Positions 9,313 through 16,821 of a stretch of 64,000 bases of DNA are shown piece after piece; position 1 is the first letter of the stretch, and the number at the start of each line of letters is the position of its first letter. This stretch comes from Photobacterium arenosum. Its GTDB lineage: Bacteria > Pseudomonadota > Gammaproteobacteria > Enterobacterales > Vibrionaceae. A model generated the notes under the pieces. It was not told the DNA's origin. It made no database searches and saw only the letters and a program-made list of their open reading frames with translations. The position numbers were made by a program, and so were the translations under genes. Location of the stretch: the NCBI RefSeq assembly GCF_014841115.1, contig NZ_JACYTP010000002.1, forward strand, positions 372,001 to 436,000. The letters run 5' to 3'.

Positions 9313-10080
9313 ATGTCTGAGACCGCGGTATTCCATCTGGGTGTTACTAAAGCTGATCTTCAGGGCGCTGAAATTGCTATTATTCCCGGTGACCCGGCAC
9401 GCGTTGAAAAAATTGCCAACCTGATGGATGAGCCTGAGTTTTTAAACAGTGCCCGTGAGTACACGCTGTATCGTGCAAAGCTGGATGGTAAATCCGTTGT
9501 AGTATGTTCGACCGGTATCGGTGGCCCATCCACCTCAATTGCTGTTGAAGAGCTGGCTCAACTGGGTGTACGTACTTTCCTGCGTGTTGGTACGACAGGT
9601 GCAATTCAGCCGCATATCAACGTGGGTGACATGATAGTGACCACTGGCTCTGTGCGCCTGGACGGTGCCAGCCTGCACTTTGCGCCAATGGAATTCCCGG
9701 CAGTGGCTGATTTCGACGTGGCGACTGCGATGAAAGAAGCGTGCGATGCGGAAGACACAGGAGTGCACACAGGTGTGACGGCTTCCAGTGATACTTTCTA
9801 TCCGGGACAGGAGCGCTACGACACGTTCTCTGGCCGCGTTGTCCGTCGTTTCCAGGGTTCGATGAAAGAATGGCAGGACATGGGTGTGCTGAATTTTGAA
9901 ATGGAATCAGCAACCTTACTGACCATGTGTGCAAGCTCGGGTCTGCGTGCCGGCTGTGTGGCGGGTGTGATTATCAACCGTACTCAGAAAGAGACGCCTG
10001 ATCACGCGACGCTGAAAGAAACAGAAGCACGTGCTATCCGTGTTGTTGTTGACGCAGCTCGTCGTATGCTGAACAAGTAA
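9313..10080 (+). CDS. udp: Uridine phosphorylase
   Basis: The start at 9313 is chosen because AAGGA lies 7 bases before it and because [19 protein letters not shown] lines up with the E. coli Udp N-terminus; an ATG at 9298 overlaps that binding site. The 255-residue length fits the family (E. coli 253). Conserved parts include the phosphate-binding [17 protein letters not shown] and the substrate-binding [13 protein letters not shown]. It splits uridine with phosphate into uracil and ribose-1-phosphate in the cytoplasm. It is a single gene with its own promoter region and terminator. Confidence 0.97.
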   Translation: MSETAVFHLGVTKADLQGAEIAIIPGDPARVEKIANLMDEPEFLNSAREYTLYRAKLDGKSVVVCSTGIGGPSTSIAVEELAQLGVRTFLRVGTTGAIQPHINVGDMIVTTGSVRLDGASLHFAPMEFPAVADFDVATAMKEACDAEDTGVHTGVTASSDTFYPGQERYDTFSGRVVRRFQGSMKEWQDMGVLNFEMESATLLTMCASSGLRAGCVAGVIINRTQKETPDHATLKETEARAIRVVVDAARRMLNK

Positions 10081-10094
10081 TCAGTTACCGGACA

Positions 10095-10127
10095 TAAAAA
10101 AACCGATGCCAGATGCATCGGTTTTTC
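10095..10127 (+). terminator. Bidirectional terminator between udp and the DUF1887 gene
   Basis: A 9-bp stem (AACCGATGC at 10101-10109, GCATCGGTT at 10115-10123) is flanked by A-runs before and T-runs after. It can therefore end both udp (plus) and the convergent gene at 10145-11311 (minus). Confidence 0.88.
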
Positions 10128-10144
10128 TTACCGCACAAAAGTGA

Positions 10145-11311
10145 TTACAGCAGCCGGTTGGCCTGGCCGCCGGCAGCTTTGAACCAGGTATGCAGGTGTT
10201 GCTCCAGCTCACCCAGTTGTTCAGGGCCGATAATCGCCAGCCCTAAATCTTCAGCCCGTATCAGATCATGGTGACGAAGAGGGCGGAAACTCACCAGCAT
10301 GGCACGTGCCTGCAGGCCACCTAACAAATCTCGCAGGGATTCCAGTTTGTACAGGGTATCGTCGCCATCATCCCGCATGCCTTTGGTTTTACACTCAATG
10401 ATATGCAGCTTGTTATTAACGACAGTCGCCACATCAAGCTCATTGCGTACTTCCCGATCGCCAATCTGACGATACACCTGAACGCCCAGTGAATGATCCT
10501 GTATGGTAGGCAGCTTGCTTTGAATAGCTCTCACGGTACTGTGAACCAGGTTCTCCAGCCATTCACCGTTGGCAAAGCGTCGGGCTTCTTCGTGTTTGAA
10601 CGTCAGAATGCCATTGTCATAGTGTGCCAGGCCCGTTTCCTGCAGATCGTTGATCAGTAGAGCCAGTTCTTTGTATCCCTGCTGTTTGTCACTCAACTCG
10701 ACATCCAGCTTCTGTTCTTTGCGGCACGTTGTCGCCAGATAATTCAGAGTGGCCAGCCCGGGGCCAAGTTCCAGCGCTGAGCTTGCCCAGCGTTGCCCCA
10801 GATCCCAGAGCTGCTGATTGAGGGCTTCCGGTACACTTGTTTCGGGCAACTCGGCACGCGCGCCGAAGATAGTCAGGTAATCGGTGAGCTGGATGCGGTC
10901 TTCAACCTGCTGTTGCTCCCGGCCGGCGGGATACAGCCAGCACATCTCATCACTGTAGGGCTCAATGACATAAATCGGCCATTGGTAGCTCCTGAACACC
11001 TCATAGGCAGACAGCAGGCGGTGGCGAAGGCCGCAACTGGCATTGAACCAAACTTCACTGTTTGACTCTTTCAAACGGGTTGCCAGTTCATTCAGTCGCT
11101 GGCGAAGGGTTGTAATATTGATGGAGTCGGGAATGGTGAAAAATTCAGTCTCAATATCGCGGGGTATCAGTATCGAACTCAGGCGGCTATAGGTTTCTTG
11201 CTGCGATTCTGTACCGATAAAAATCATCTTTCCGGCTGGGACACCGTGGTCTAAAAGGGAAGTGATCAGCCTGACCGGGTCCTGATCGATAATGCCAACA
11301 TGAGTAATCAT
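10145..11311 (-). CDS. DUF1887 (Can2/Card1-like) CARF-domain PD-(D/E)xK nuclease, orphan
   Basis: The start at 11311 follows AAAAGGATAATT; a reading 33 codons longer has no binding site. The 388-residue protein begins MITHVGIIDQDPVRLI, a CARF-like Rossmann N-terminus. Near the C-terminus it carries a PD-(D/E)xK nuclease signature: NELDVATVV (metal-binding D) followed by LHIIECKTK (E-x-K). This is the DUF1887 family that includes V. cholerae VC1899 (a solved structure) and the Can2/Card1 nucleases, which are activated by cyclic oligoadenylate in type III CRISPR. No CRISPR array, cas gene or cyclase is present here, so the activator is unknown. Transcribed convergently with udp. Confidence 0.88.
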   Translation of the reverse strand: MITHVGIIDQDPVRLITSLLDHGVPAGKMIFIGTESQQETYSRLSSILIPRDIETEFFTIPDSINITTLRQRLNELATRLKESNSEVWFNASCGLRHRLLSAYEVFRSYQWPIYVIEPYSDEMCWLYPAGREQQQVEDRIQLTDYLTIFGARAELPETSVPEALNQQLWDLGQRWASSALELGPGLATLNYLATTCRKEQKLDVELSDKQQGYKELALLINDLQETGLAHYDNGILTFKHEEARRFANGEWLENLVHSTVRAIQSKLPTIQDHSLGVQVYRQIGDREVRNELDVATVVNNKLHIIECKTKGMRDDGDDTLYKLESLRDLLGGLQARAMLVSFRPLRHHDLIRAEDLGLAIIGPEQLGELEQHLHTWFKAAGGQANRLL

Positions 11312-11615
11312 AATTATCCTTTTGTACTTCGGCTGATACCGGCAAAGAACAGAAAGCCAGAAACGGCCGACACCAGAAAGTGAGTAAGTATTTATTTTAT
11401 ATGGGTGCATGGAAAACTTATTTCAAGCACTTAAAGAAAGTATCGGATATCTCCGCCGTTTTTGTTGGGGGATTGTCAATTTGGTGCATTTTTTGTGTGA
11501 GGGGATGTTGCGGTATAAAGGCATTGCATTTGTCTCTAAGACTGTGACAATACAGCATTTATGCAGGCTGTGAACCTGAAGCCCTTCCCCGGGGACGTAT
11601 TGAACTGAGGGCGCT
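11312..11615. other. Gene-free stretch before treR
   Basis: These 304 bases separate the divergent DUF1887 gene and treR. They must hold both promoters. A TATAAA at about 11513-11518 may be a -10 box for treR but has no good -35 partner. No operator palindrome like the two before treB is seen here. Confidence 0.4.
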
Positions 11616-12578
11616 ATGACACCAAAACAGGCACAAAAACTGACTATTCTTGATATCGCTAAACTGGCCGGGGTGGGTAAATCAACCGTCTCCAGAGTGC
11701 TGACACACGATCCGCGAGTGAAACCGGCGACACGAGAAAAAGTGGAGCAGGTGATCCGGGAATCCGGCTATGTGCCGTCTAAGTCAGCCCAATCAATGCG
11801 TGGTGGTAACAGCAGGGTCATTGGTATTCTTGTTTCGCGGCTGGATTCGCCGTCAGAAAATAAAGCGGTGCGCGGTATTCTGGAAGTCATCTACGCGGCT
11901 GATTATGACGCCGTTATCATGGAAAGCCAGTTCTGTACCGATAAAACCCGCGAGCACATCGCGGTGCTGGAAAAGCGTAATGTCGACGGGGTCATCGTAT
12001 TTGGTTTCTCCGGGTTTGATTGCGCTATTTTAGACAGCTTTACACAACGTGCCGTTGTGATTGCTGTTGATACCGATTCTGTCTCATCTGTCAGTTACGA
12101 CAACAAGGGCATGATTTCCCTGGCGATGGCTCAGTTCACCGGCAAGGGCCTCAAACATATCAGCTATATGGGGGTTGATCCTGCCGACCGGACAACAGGG
12201 CAATTGCGTCTGGACGCTTATCTGGAAGCCTGTGCGCAACAGCACATTGAGCCTTGTTATCAAACCGGCGAGCTCAGTTATGACAGTGCTTACACATTAA
12301 CAGACGCTGTGCTTTCCACGCAGACCCAGGCCATTGTCTGTGCCAGTGATACTCTGGCGATGGGGGTGGCAAAAAGACTGCAGGAGTTAAACCGGACCGA
12401 CGTTCTGGTGTCTGGTGTCGGGGCGACAGATTTGCTGCAGTTTATGTTTCCCAACACCTTCAGTGTCGATCCCGGATATTTTGACGCGGGTCAGCGCGCC
12501 GCCGATCTGCTGTTACAGCACCTTCGCCAGAGTGCGGATGTCACCCATCTGGTGCAGCGTTCCTGTCTGCCATTCTGA
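11616..12578 (+). CDS. treR: Trehalose operon repressor, LacI family
   Basis: The 320-residue protein has a LacI-type helix-turn-helix at residues about 9-30 (LTILDIAKLAGVGKSTVSRV) followed by a periplasmic-binding-protein-like effector domain. Length and sequence fit TreR (E. coli 315), which senses trehalose-6-phosphate and controls treB-treC. The binding site GAGGG lies just before the ATG. The treBC genes follow on the same strand after 214 bases that hold two matching palindromic operators. Confidence 0.92.
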   Translation: MTPKQAQKLTILDIAKLAGVGKSTVSRVLTHDPRVKPATREKVEQVIRESGYVPSKSAQSMRGGNSRVIGILVSRLDSPSENKAVRGILEVIYAADYDAVIMESQFCTDKTREHIAVLEKRNVDGVIVFGFSGFDCAILDSFTQRAVVIAVDTDSVSSVSYDNKGMISLAMAQFTGKGLKHISYMGVDPADRTTGQLRLDAYLEACAQQHIEPCYQTGELSYDSAYTLTDAVLSTQTQAIVCASDTLAMGVAKRLQELNRTDVLVSGVGATDLLQFMFPNTFSVDPGYFDAGQRAADLLLQHLRQSADVTHLVQRSCLPF

Positions 12579-12664
12579 TTGTGTGCCTGAGCGTTCAGGC
12601 ACATACTCCTCCGTTTACCGTCTATTCTGAATAAAATGACACGCTTCGTGAGCTGAAACACAAA

Positions 12665-12680
12665 ATGGGAACATTCCCAT
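12665..12680. promoter_or_regulatory. TreR operator 1
   Basis: The 16-bp palindrome ATGGGAACATTCCCAT has perfect 7-bp arms around a two-base centre. The core GGGAA-N2-TTCCC fits the TreR operator type. It lies upstream of treB together with a second copy 56 bp downstream. Confidence 0.8.
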
Positions 12681-12720
12681 TTGCAATGTTTTCTATCGGG
12701 TTCATCATTGGGGTTGTTGG

Positions 12721-12736
12721 TTGGGAACATTCCCAA
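12721..12736. promoter_or_regulatory. TreR operator 2
   Basis: The 16-bp palindrome TTGGGAACATTCCCAA shares the core GGGAACATTCCC with operator 1. It lies 56 bases before the treB start. The two centres are 56 bp apart, about five helical turns, so two repressor dimers could bind one DNA face. Confidence 0.82.
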
Positions 12737-12792
12737 AAATGTAAAAACAATAACAATACCCTGTGTACCTTACGACTTAGACGGATATTGGC

Positions 12793-14223
12793 ATGAGTAA
12801 AATAGATAAGCAGCAGATAGAGCAGCTGGTCGCCAGAATAGGCGGCGAGTCAAACATCGTCAGTGTCAGCCACTGCCTGACCCGGTTGCGTTTTGTATTG
12901 AAAGACCCGAAAGCGGCGAGTGTGCCCGATCTGGAAGCCATTGCTATGGTGAAAGGTTGTTTTACTAACGCCGGGCAATTTCAGGTGGTGATTGGCACCG
13001 AAGTTGACCAGGTGTATAAGCAGCTCAATGCAATGTTAGGTGACAAAGCGGTCAGTAAAGATGAGGCAAAAGTCGCCGCCCGCCAGAATATGAGCTTGCT
13101 TGAGCGCGGTATCTCGCACCTGGCCGAAATCTTTGTTCCCCTGTTACCTGCCATTATCACCGGCGGTCTGATCCTCGGTTTCAGAAATGTCATCGGCGAT
13201 ATTGCGATGTTTGATGGCCAAACTCTCACCCAGATCAGCCCGTTCTGGGCGCAGGTGCATGCCTTTTTATGGCTGATTGGTGAAGCAATTTTCTTCTTCC
13301 TGCCTGTAGGTGTGTGCTGGTCAACCGTGAAAAAACTGGGCGGCACACCTATTTTGGGCATAGTACTGGGGATAACCCTGGTCTCGCCACAATTGATGAA
13401 TGCTTATCTGATCGGTAAGCAAGTGCCGGAAGTGTGGGATTTCGGCTGGTTTGTGATTGAGAAAGTGGGCTATCAGGCTCAGGTGATCCCCGCCATGCTG
13501 GCCGGTATTGCGTTAGCCTTTATTGAAACCAATCTCAGACGCATTATCCCGGATTATTTGTACCTGGTTATCGTTCCTTTCATTTCGCTGGTAACGGCGG
13601 TTGTCCTGGCTCATGCCCTGATAGGTCCGTTCGGACGTATGCTGGGCGATGGTGTGGCGTATGTCGCGAAAGCGGCCATGACAGGGGATTTTGCGATTCT
13701 CGGGGCCGTGTTATTTGGCTTCCTGTACGCCCCGCTGGTAATTACCGGTATTCACCACACTACCAACGCCGTGGATTTGCAGCTGATGCAGGACATGGGC
13801 GGAACGCCTATCTGGCCTTTGATTGCGCTGTCTAATATTGCTCAGGCATCTGCCGTGGTCGGCATTATCATCATCAGCAAGAAAGAAAATGAGCGTGAGA
13901 TTTCCGTACCCGCCGCGATTTCAGCTTACCTGGGGGTGACAGAGCCGGCCATGTACGGGATTAACCTCAAATATAAATTCCCTATGCTGAGTGCCATGAC
14001 AGGTTCAGCACTGGCTGCGGCGATTTGCGGTGCCGCCGGTGTGATGGCCAACGGCATTGGGGTTGGTGGTCTGCCGGGTATTCTGTCTATTCAGCCCCAG
14101 TACTGGCTGATCTATCTGCTGGCGATGCTGGTGGCAATTGTGGCGCCGCTGGTGCTGACCATTGTGATGTACAAGCGTGCCGCTGCGAAAGGCAAGCTCG
14201 ATCAGCAACCACAAGCCGCGTAA
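12793..14223 (+). CDS. treB: PTS trehalose-specific EIIBC component
   Basis: The 476-residue membrane protein has an N-terminal IIB domain with the phosphorylated cysteine in CLTRLRFVLKD (near residue 29) and a IIC permease domain of many hydrophobic helices from about residue 110, including GITGIHHTTNAV-like sequence (VITGIHHTTNAVDLQ). It takes up trehalose and phosphorylates it to trehalose-6-phosphate. No IIA domain is attached, so it needs the general Crr protein from elsewhere. It lies behind two TreR operators and is followed by treC after 60 bases. Confidence 0.96.
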   Translation: MSKIDKQQIEQLVARIGGESNIVSVSHCLTRLRFVLKDPKAASVPDLEAIAMVKGCFTNAGQFQVVIGTEVDQVYKQLNAMLGDKAVSKDEAKVAARQNMSLLERGISHLAEIFVPLLPAIITGGLILGFRNVIGDIAMFDGQTLTQISPFWAQVHAFLWLIGEAIFFFLPVGVCWSTVKKLGGTPILGIVLGITLVSPQLMNAYLIGKQVPEVWDFGWFVIEKVGYQAQVIPAMLAGIALAFIETNLRRIIPDYLYLVIVPFISLVTAVVLAHALIGPFGRMLGDGVAYVAKAAMTGDFAILGAVLFGFLYAPLVITGIHHTTNAVDLQLMQDMGGTPIWPLIALSNIAQASAVVGIIIISKKENEREISVPAAISAYLGVTEPAMYGINLKYKFPMLSAMTGSALAAAICGAAGVMANGIGVGGLPGILSIQPQYWLIYLLAMLVAIVAPLVLTIVMYKRAAAKGKLDQQPQAA

Positions 14224-14283
14224 CGGCAATCACTTTCAACGGCAGTGTTCCAGCTGCCGTTTTTTCTGTACAGGTTAAGCAAC

Positions 14284-15966
14284 ATGACTAAGACAGCTCA
14301 GCCCTGGTGGCGAACAGCGACGGTTTATCAAATTTACCCCAAGAGCTTTGCCGACAGCGGCAACAAAGGCACGGGCGATATTAAAGGCATTACGCAACGT
14401 CTGGATTACCTTCAGACGCTGGGAGTGGATGCAATCTGGCTGACCCCTGTCTACGCCTCACCCATGGTGGATAACGGTTACGATATTTCCGACTACTACA
14501 GTATCAATCCGGATTTCGGCACCATGGAAGATTTCGACCGTCTGCTGGATGCCGCCCGCCAGCGGGGAATCCGCATCATTATGGACATAGTGGTCAATCA
14601 TACCTCGACTGAGCATGCCTGGTTTCAGCAGGCACTGGCTGATAAGCACAGCCCGTATCGCGATTACTATATCTGGCACGATGCCGTGGATGGCGGCGAA
14701 CCGAATAACTGGCAGTCAAAATTTGGCGGCAATGCCTGGCAGTGGCACGAACCGACACAGCAGTATTACCTGCACCTGTTTGCCAAAGAGCAGGCCGACC
14801 TGAACTGGGAAAACCCGCAAGTGCGTGAGGAAGTGAAACAGGTTATCCGTTTCTGGGCCGGGAAAGGGGTGGACGGTTTCCGTCTGGATGTCATCAATCT
14901 GATTTCCAAACAGCAGGACTTCCCGAACGACGACTCAGGCGACGGCCGGCGTTTTTATACCGACGGGCCGAAAGTGCACCAATACCTTCAGGAGATCAGT
15001 GCGGATGTGTTTCAGCAGTATGGTTCGGTCACTGTGGGGGAAATGTCCTCGACCACACTGGAACATTGCCAACAGTATTCAGCCAAGGACGGCAAAGAGC
15101 TGTCGATGGTGTTTAACTTTCATCACCTGAAAGTCGACTATCCGAATGGCGAAAAATGGAAACTGGCGCCGATGGATTTTCTGGCACTGAAACAGCTGTT
15201 CAGCCACTGGCAGCAGGGTTTGCATGACAAAGGCTGGGGCGCCTTGTTCTGGTGTAACCATGATCAGCCAAGGGTGGTGAGCCGGTTCGGCGATGATGGT
15301 GTATACCGTGAACTGTCAGCCAAAATGCTCGCCACGTCACTGCATATGATGCAGGGCACCCCTTATGTGTATCAGGGCGAGGAGCTGGGTATGACCAATC
15401 CCGGGTTCTCGGATATCGCTCAGTATCGTGATGTGGAAAGCATCAATATGTACCGGATTCTGACTCAGGAGCAGGGGATCAGCGAGCGGGATGCGCTGGC
15501 GATTCTGGCCGAGCGCTCGCGGGACAATTCCCGCACCCCGATGCAGTGGGACAGCCATCCTCATGCCGGTTTTACCCAAGGGACCCCCTGGATTGACGTT
15601 GCTGCGAACTTCCCGGCTATCAATGCGGAGCAGGCGGTAGCCGATCCGGATTCCGTGTTCCACTATTACCGGCAGCTGATTGCATTGCGTAAGAAAATCG
15701 CTGTGATAGCAGACGGCGATTACACGGATTTATTACCGGACGATCAGGCTCTGCATGTGTATCGCAGGCAGTGCGATGGTCAGGTACTGATCTGCCTGAA
15801 TAACTACAGTGCAGACAGAGTAGCGTTTGATTTGAGCTGTTTGTCTGATCTGCCTGTCAGCCGGGGGGAAACCTTGCTGGCGAACTATAACGATGAGCAA
15901 GCCGGTGAGATCAGCCTGACCGGAAGGCTGCGGCCTTTTGAAAGCCGGATCTGGTTATTTACCTGA
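14284..15966 (+). CDS. treC: Alpha,alpha-phosphotrehalase (trehalose-6-phosphate hydrolase)
   Basis: The start at 14284 gives MTKTAQPWWRTATVYQIYPK, the family N-terminus; a reading 13 codons longer is unlikely. The 560-residue protein is a GH13 hydrolase: the nucleophile aspartate in DGFRLDVINLI, the acid/base glutamate in TVGEMSSTT, and the third carboxylate in CNHDQPRV. It splits trehalose-6-phosphate into glucose and glucose-6-phosphate in the cytoplasm. It is the second gene of the treBC operon and ends at a good terminator. Confidence 0.96.
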   Translation: MTKTAQPWWRTATVYQIYPKSFADSGNKGTGDIKGITQRLDYLQTLGVDAIWLTPVYASPMVDNGYDISDYYSINPDFGTMEDFDRLLDAARQRGIRIIMDIVVNHTSTEHAWFQQALADKHSPYRDYYIWHDAVDGGEPNNWQSKFGGNAWQWHEPTQQYYLHLFAKEQADLNWENPQVREEVKQVIRFWAGKGVDGFRLDVINLISKQQDFPNDDSGDGRRFYTDGPKVHQYLQEISADVFQQYGSVTVGEMSSTTLEHCQQYSAKDGKELSMVFNFHHLKVDYPNGEKWKLAPMDFLALKQLFSHWQQGLHDKGWGALFWCNHDQPRVVSRFGDDGVYRELSAKMLATSLHMMQGTPYVYQGEELGMTNPGFSDIAQYRDVESINMYRILTQEQGISERDALAILAERSRDNSRTPMQWDSHPHAGFTQGTPWIDVAANFPAINAEQAVADPDSVFHYYRQLIALRKKIAVIADGDYTDLLPDDQALHVYRRQCDGQVLICLNNYSADRVAFDLSCLSDLPVSRGETLLANYNDEQAGEISLTGRLRPFESRIWLFT

Positions 15967-15986
15967 ATCCGCAGTCACCATAAAGG

Positions 15987-16018
15987 AATGGCCTCACTGG
16001 GAACAGGAGGCCATTTTT
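15987..16018 (+). terminator. Terminator of treBC
   Basis: A 9-bp stem (AATGGCCTC at 15987-15995, GAGGCCATT at 16007-16015) with an 11-base loop is followed by TTT. It lies 20 bases after the treC stop. Confidence 0.82.
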
Positions 16019-16058
16019 CATTGTATTGCTACACCAGCGCCTCTGGCGGTGGTGCTTG

Positions 16059-16697
16059 TTACACCTGCGGCAACTGAGAAAGCAGCAGCCAGATGGCCAG
16101 CACGATGAAGATGCAACCCATGAACTTATTCTGGTTAGCCCGGAAGGCCGGGTTATTCAGTAATGGCCGTCCAAGGGTGCCCGCCAGCACGACCAGCAGC
16201 AGATTAAACGTCAGCCCCATAATGTTCAGCAGTAAACCCAGCGCCAGCATCTGCTCACCTGAGCTGGCTTCAATCTGGCCGGAGACAAACTGAGGCAGAA
16301 ACAGCACAAAGAAAATCAAGGCCTTCGGGTTAAGCAGATTGCTGACGACAGCGCGGCGATACAGCGCCCGGGCCAGTCCATTTTGCCTGCCAACGGTGGG
16401 GGAGTCAGCCGGTGTGCTGCGCAGACAGTCCCAGCCCATCTTTAACAGGTACGCACCGCCCAGAAAACGCAGTGCCTCCAGTGCCAGGGGATTCATGGCG
16501 ATGAGCGCAGAGACCCCCATCGCAGCCAGTACGGTCAGTACCAGTCCGGACGTGGCATTGCCCAGGCTGGCAAACAGGCCGACGCGTTTGCCATAACTCA
16601 GGCTGGAGCTGGCGATAAGCAGCATATCCGGACCGGGTACCAGCAACAGGGCAACCACCGCGGTGAGGTATAAGGGCAGTGTAGTGAAATCAATCAT
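16059..16697 (-). CDS. LysE/RhtB family amino-acid exporter
   Basis: The 212-residue protein has about six hydrophobic helices and the family signature PGPDMLLIASSSLSYG near residue 22, with NPKALIFFVLFLP in the middle. The RhtB/LysE family exports amino acids or their derivatives across the inner membrane; the substrate cannot be told from sequence. The gene stands alone; no strong ribosome binding site is seen before its ATG. A second LysE gene lies at 49857. Confidence 0.88.
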   Translation of the reverse strand: MIDFTTLPLYLTAVVALLLVPGPDMLLIASSSLSYGKRVGLFASLGNATSGLVLTVLAAMGVSALIAMNPLALEALRFLGGAYLLKMGWDCLRSTPADSPTVGRQNGLARALYRRAVVSNLLNPKALIFFVLFLPQFVSGQIEASSGEQMLALGLLLNIMGLTFNLLLVVLAGTLGRPLLNNPAFRANQNKFMGCIFIVLAIWLLLSQLPQV

Positions 16698-16742
16698 TGT
16701 CTGTGAATGTGAATCAGGAAAGTAAGAAGGACGGGATTCTAT

Positions 16743-16785
16743 ACCATCTCAGGCGTAAATGAAGAAAATATACGCCTGAGATGGT
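16743..16785. repeat. Perfect 15-bp inverted repeat between lysE and yccS
   Basis: The arms ACCATCTCAGGCGTA (16743-16757) and TACGCCTGAGATGGT (16771-16785) are perfectly complementary around a 13-base A-rich loop. No T-run follows on either strand. It lies downstream of yccS and upstream of the lysE-type gene, both on the minus strand. It could end yccS transcripts weakly or be a protein-binding site. Confidence 0.7.
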
Positions 16786-16821
16786 GTGATTGACTGATTT
16801 TTTATCAGTGAAAAGGGCTGA

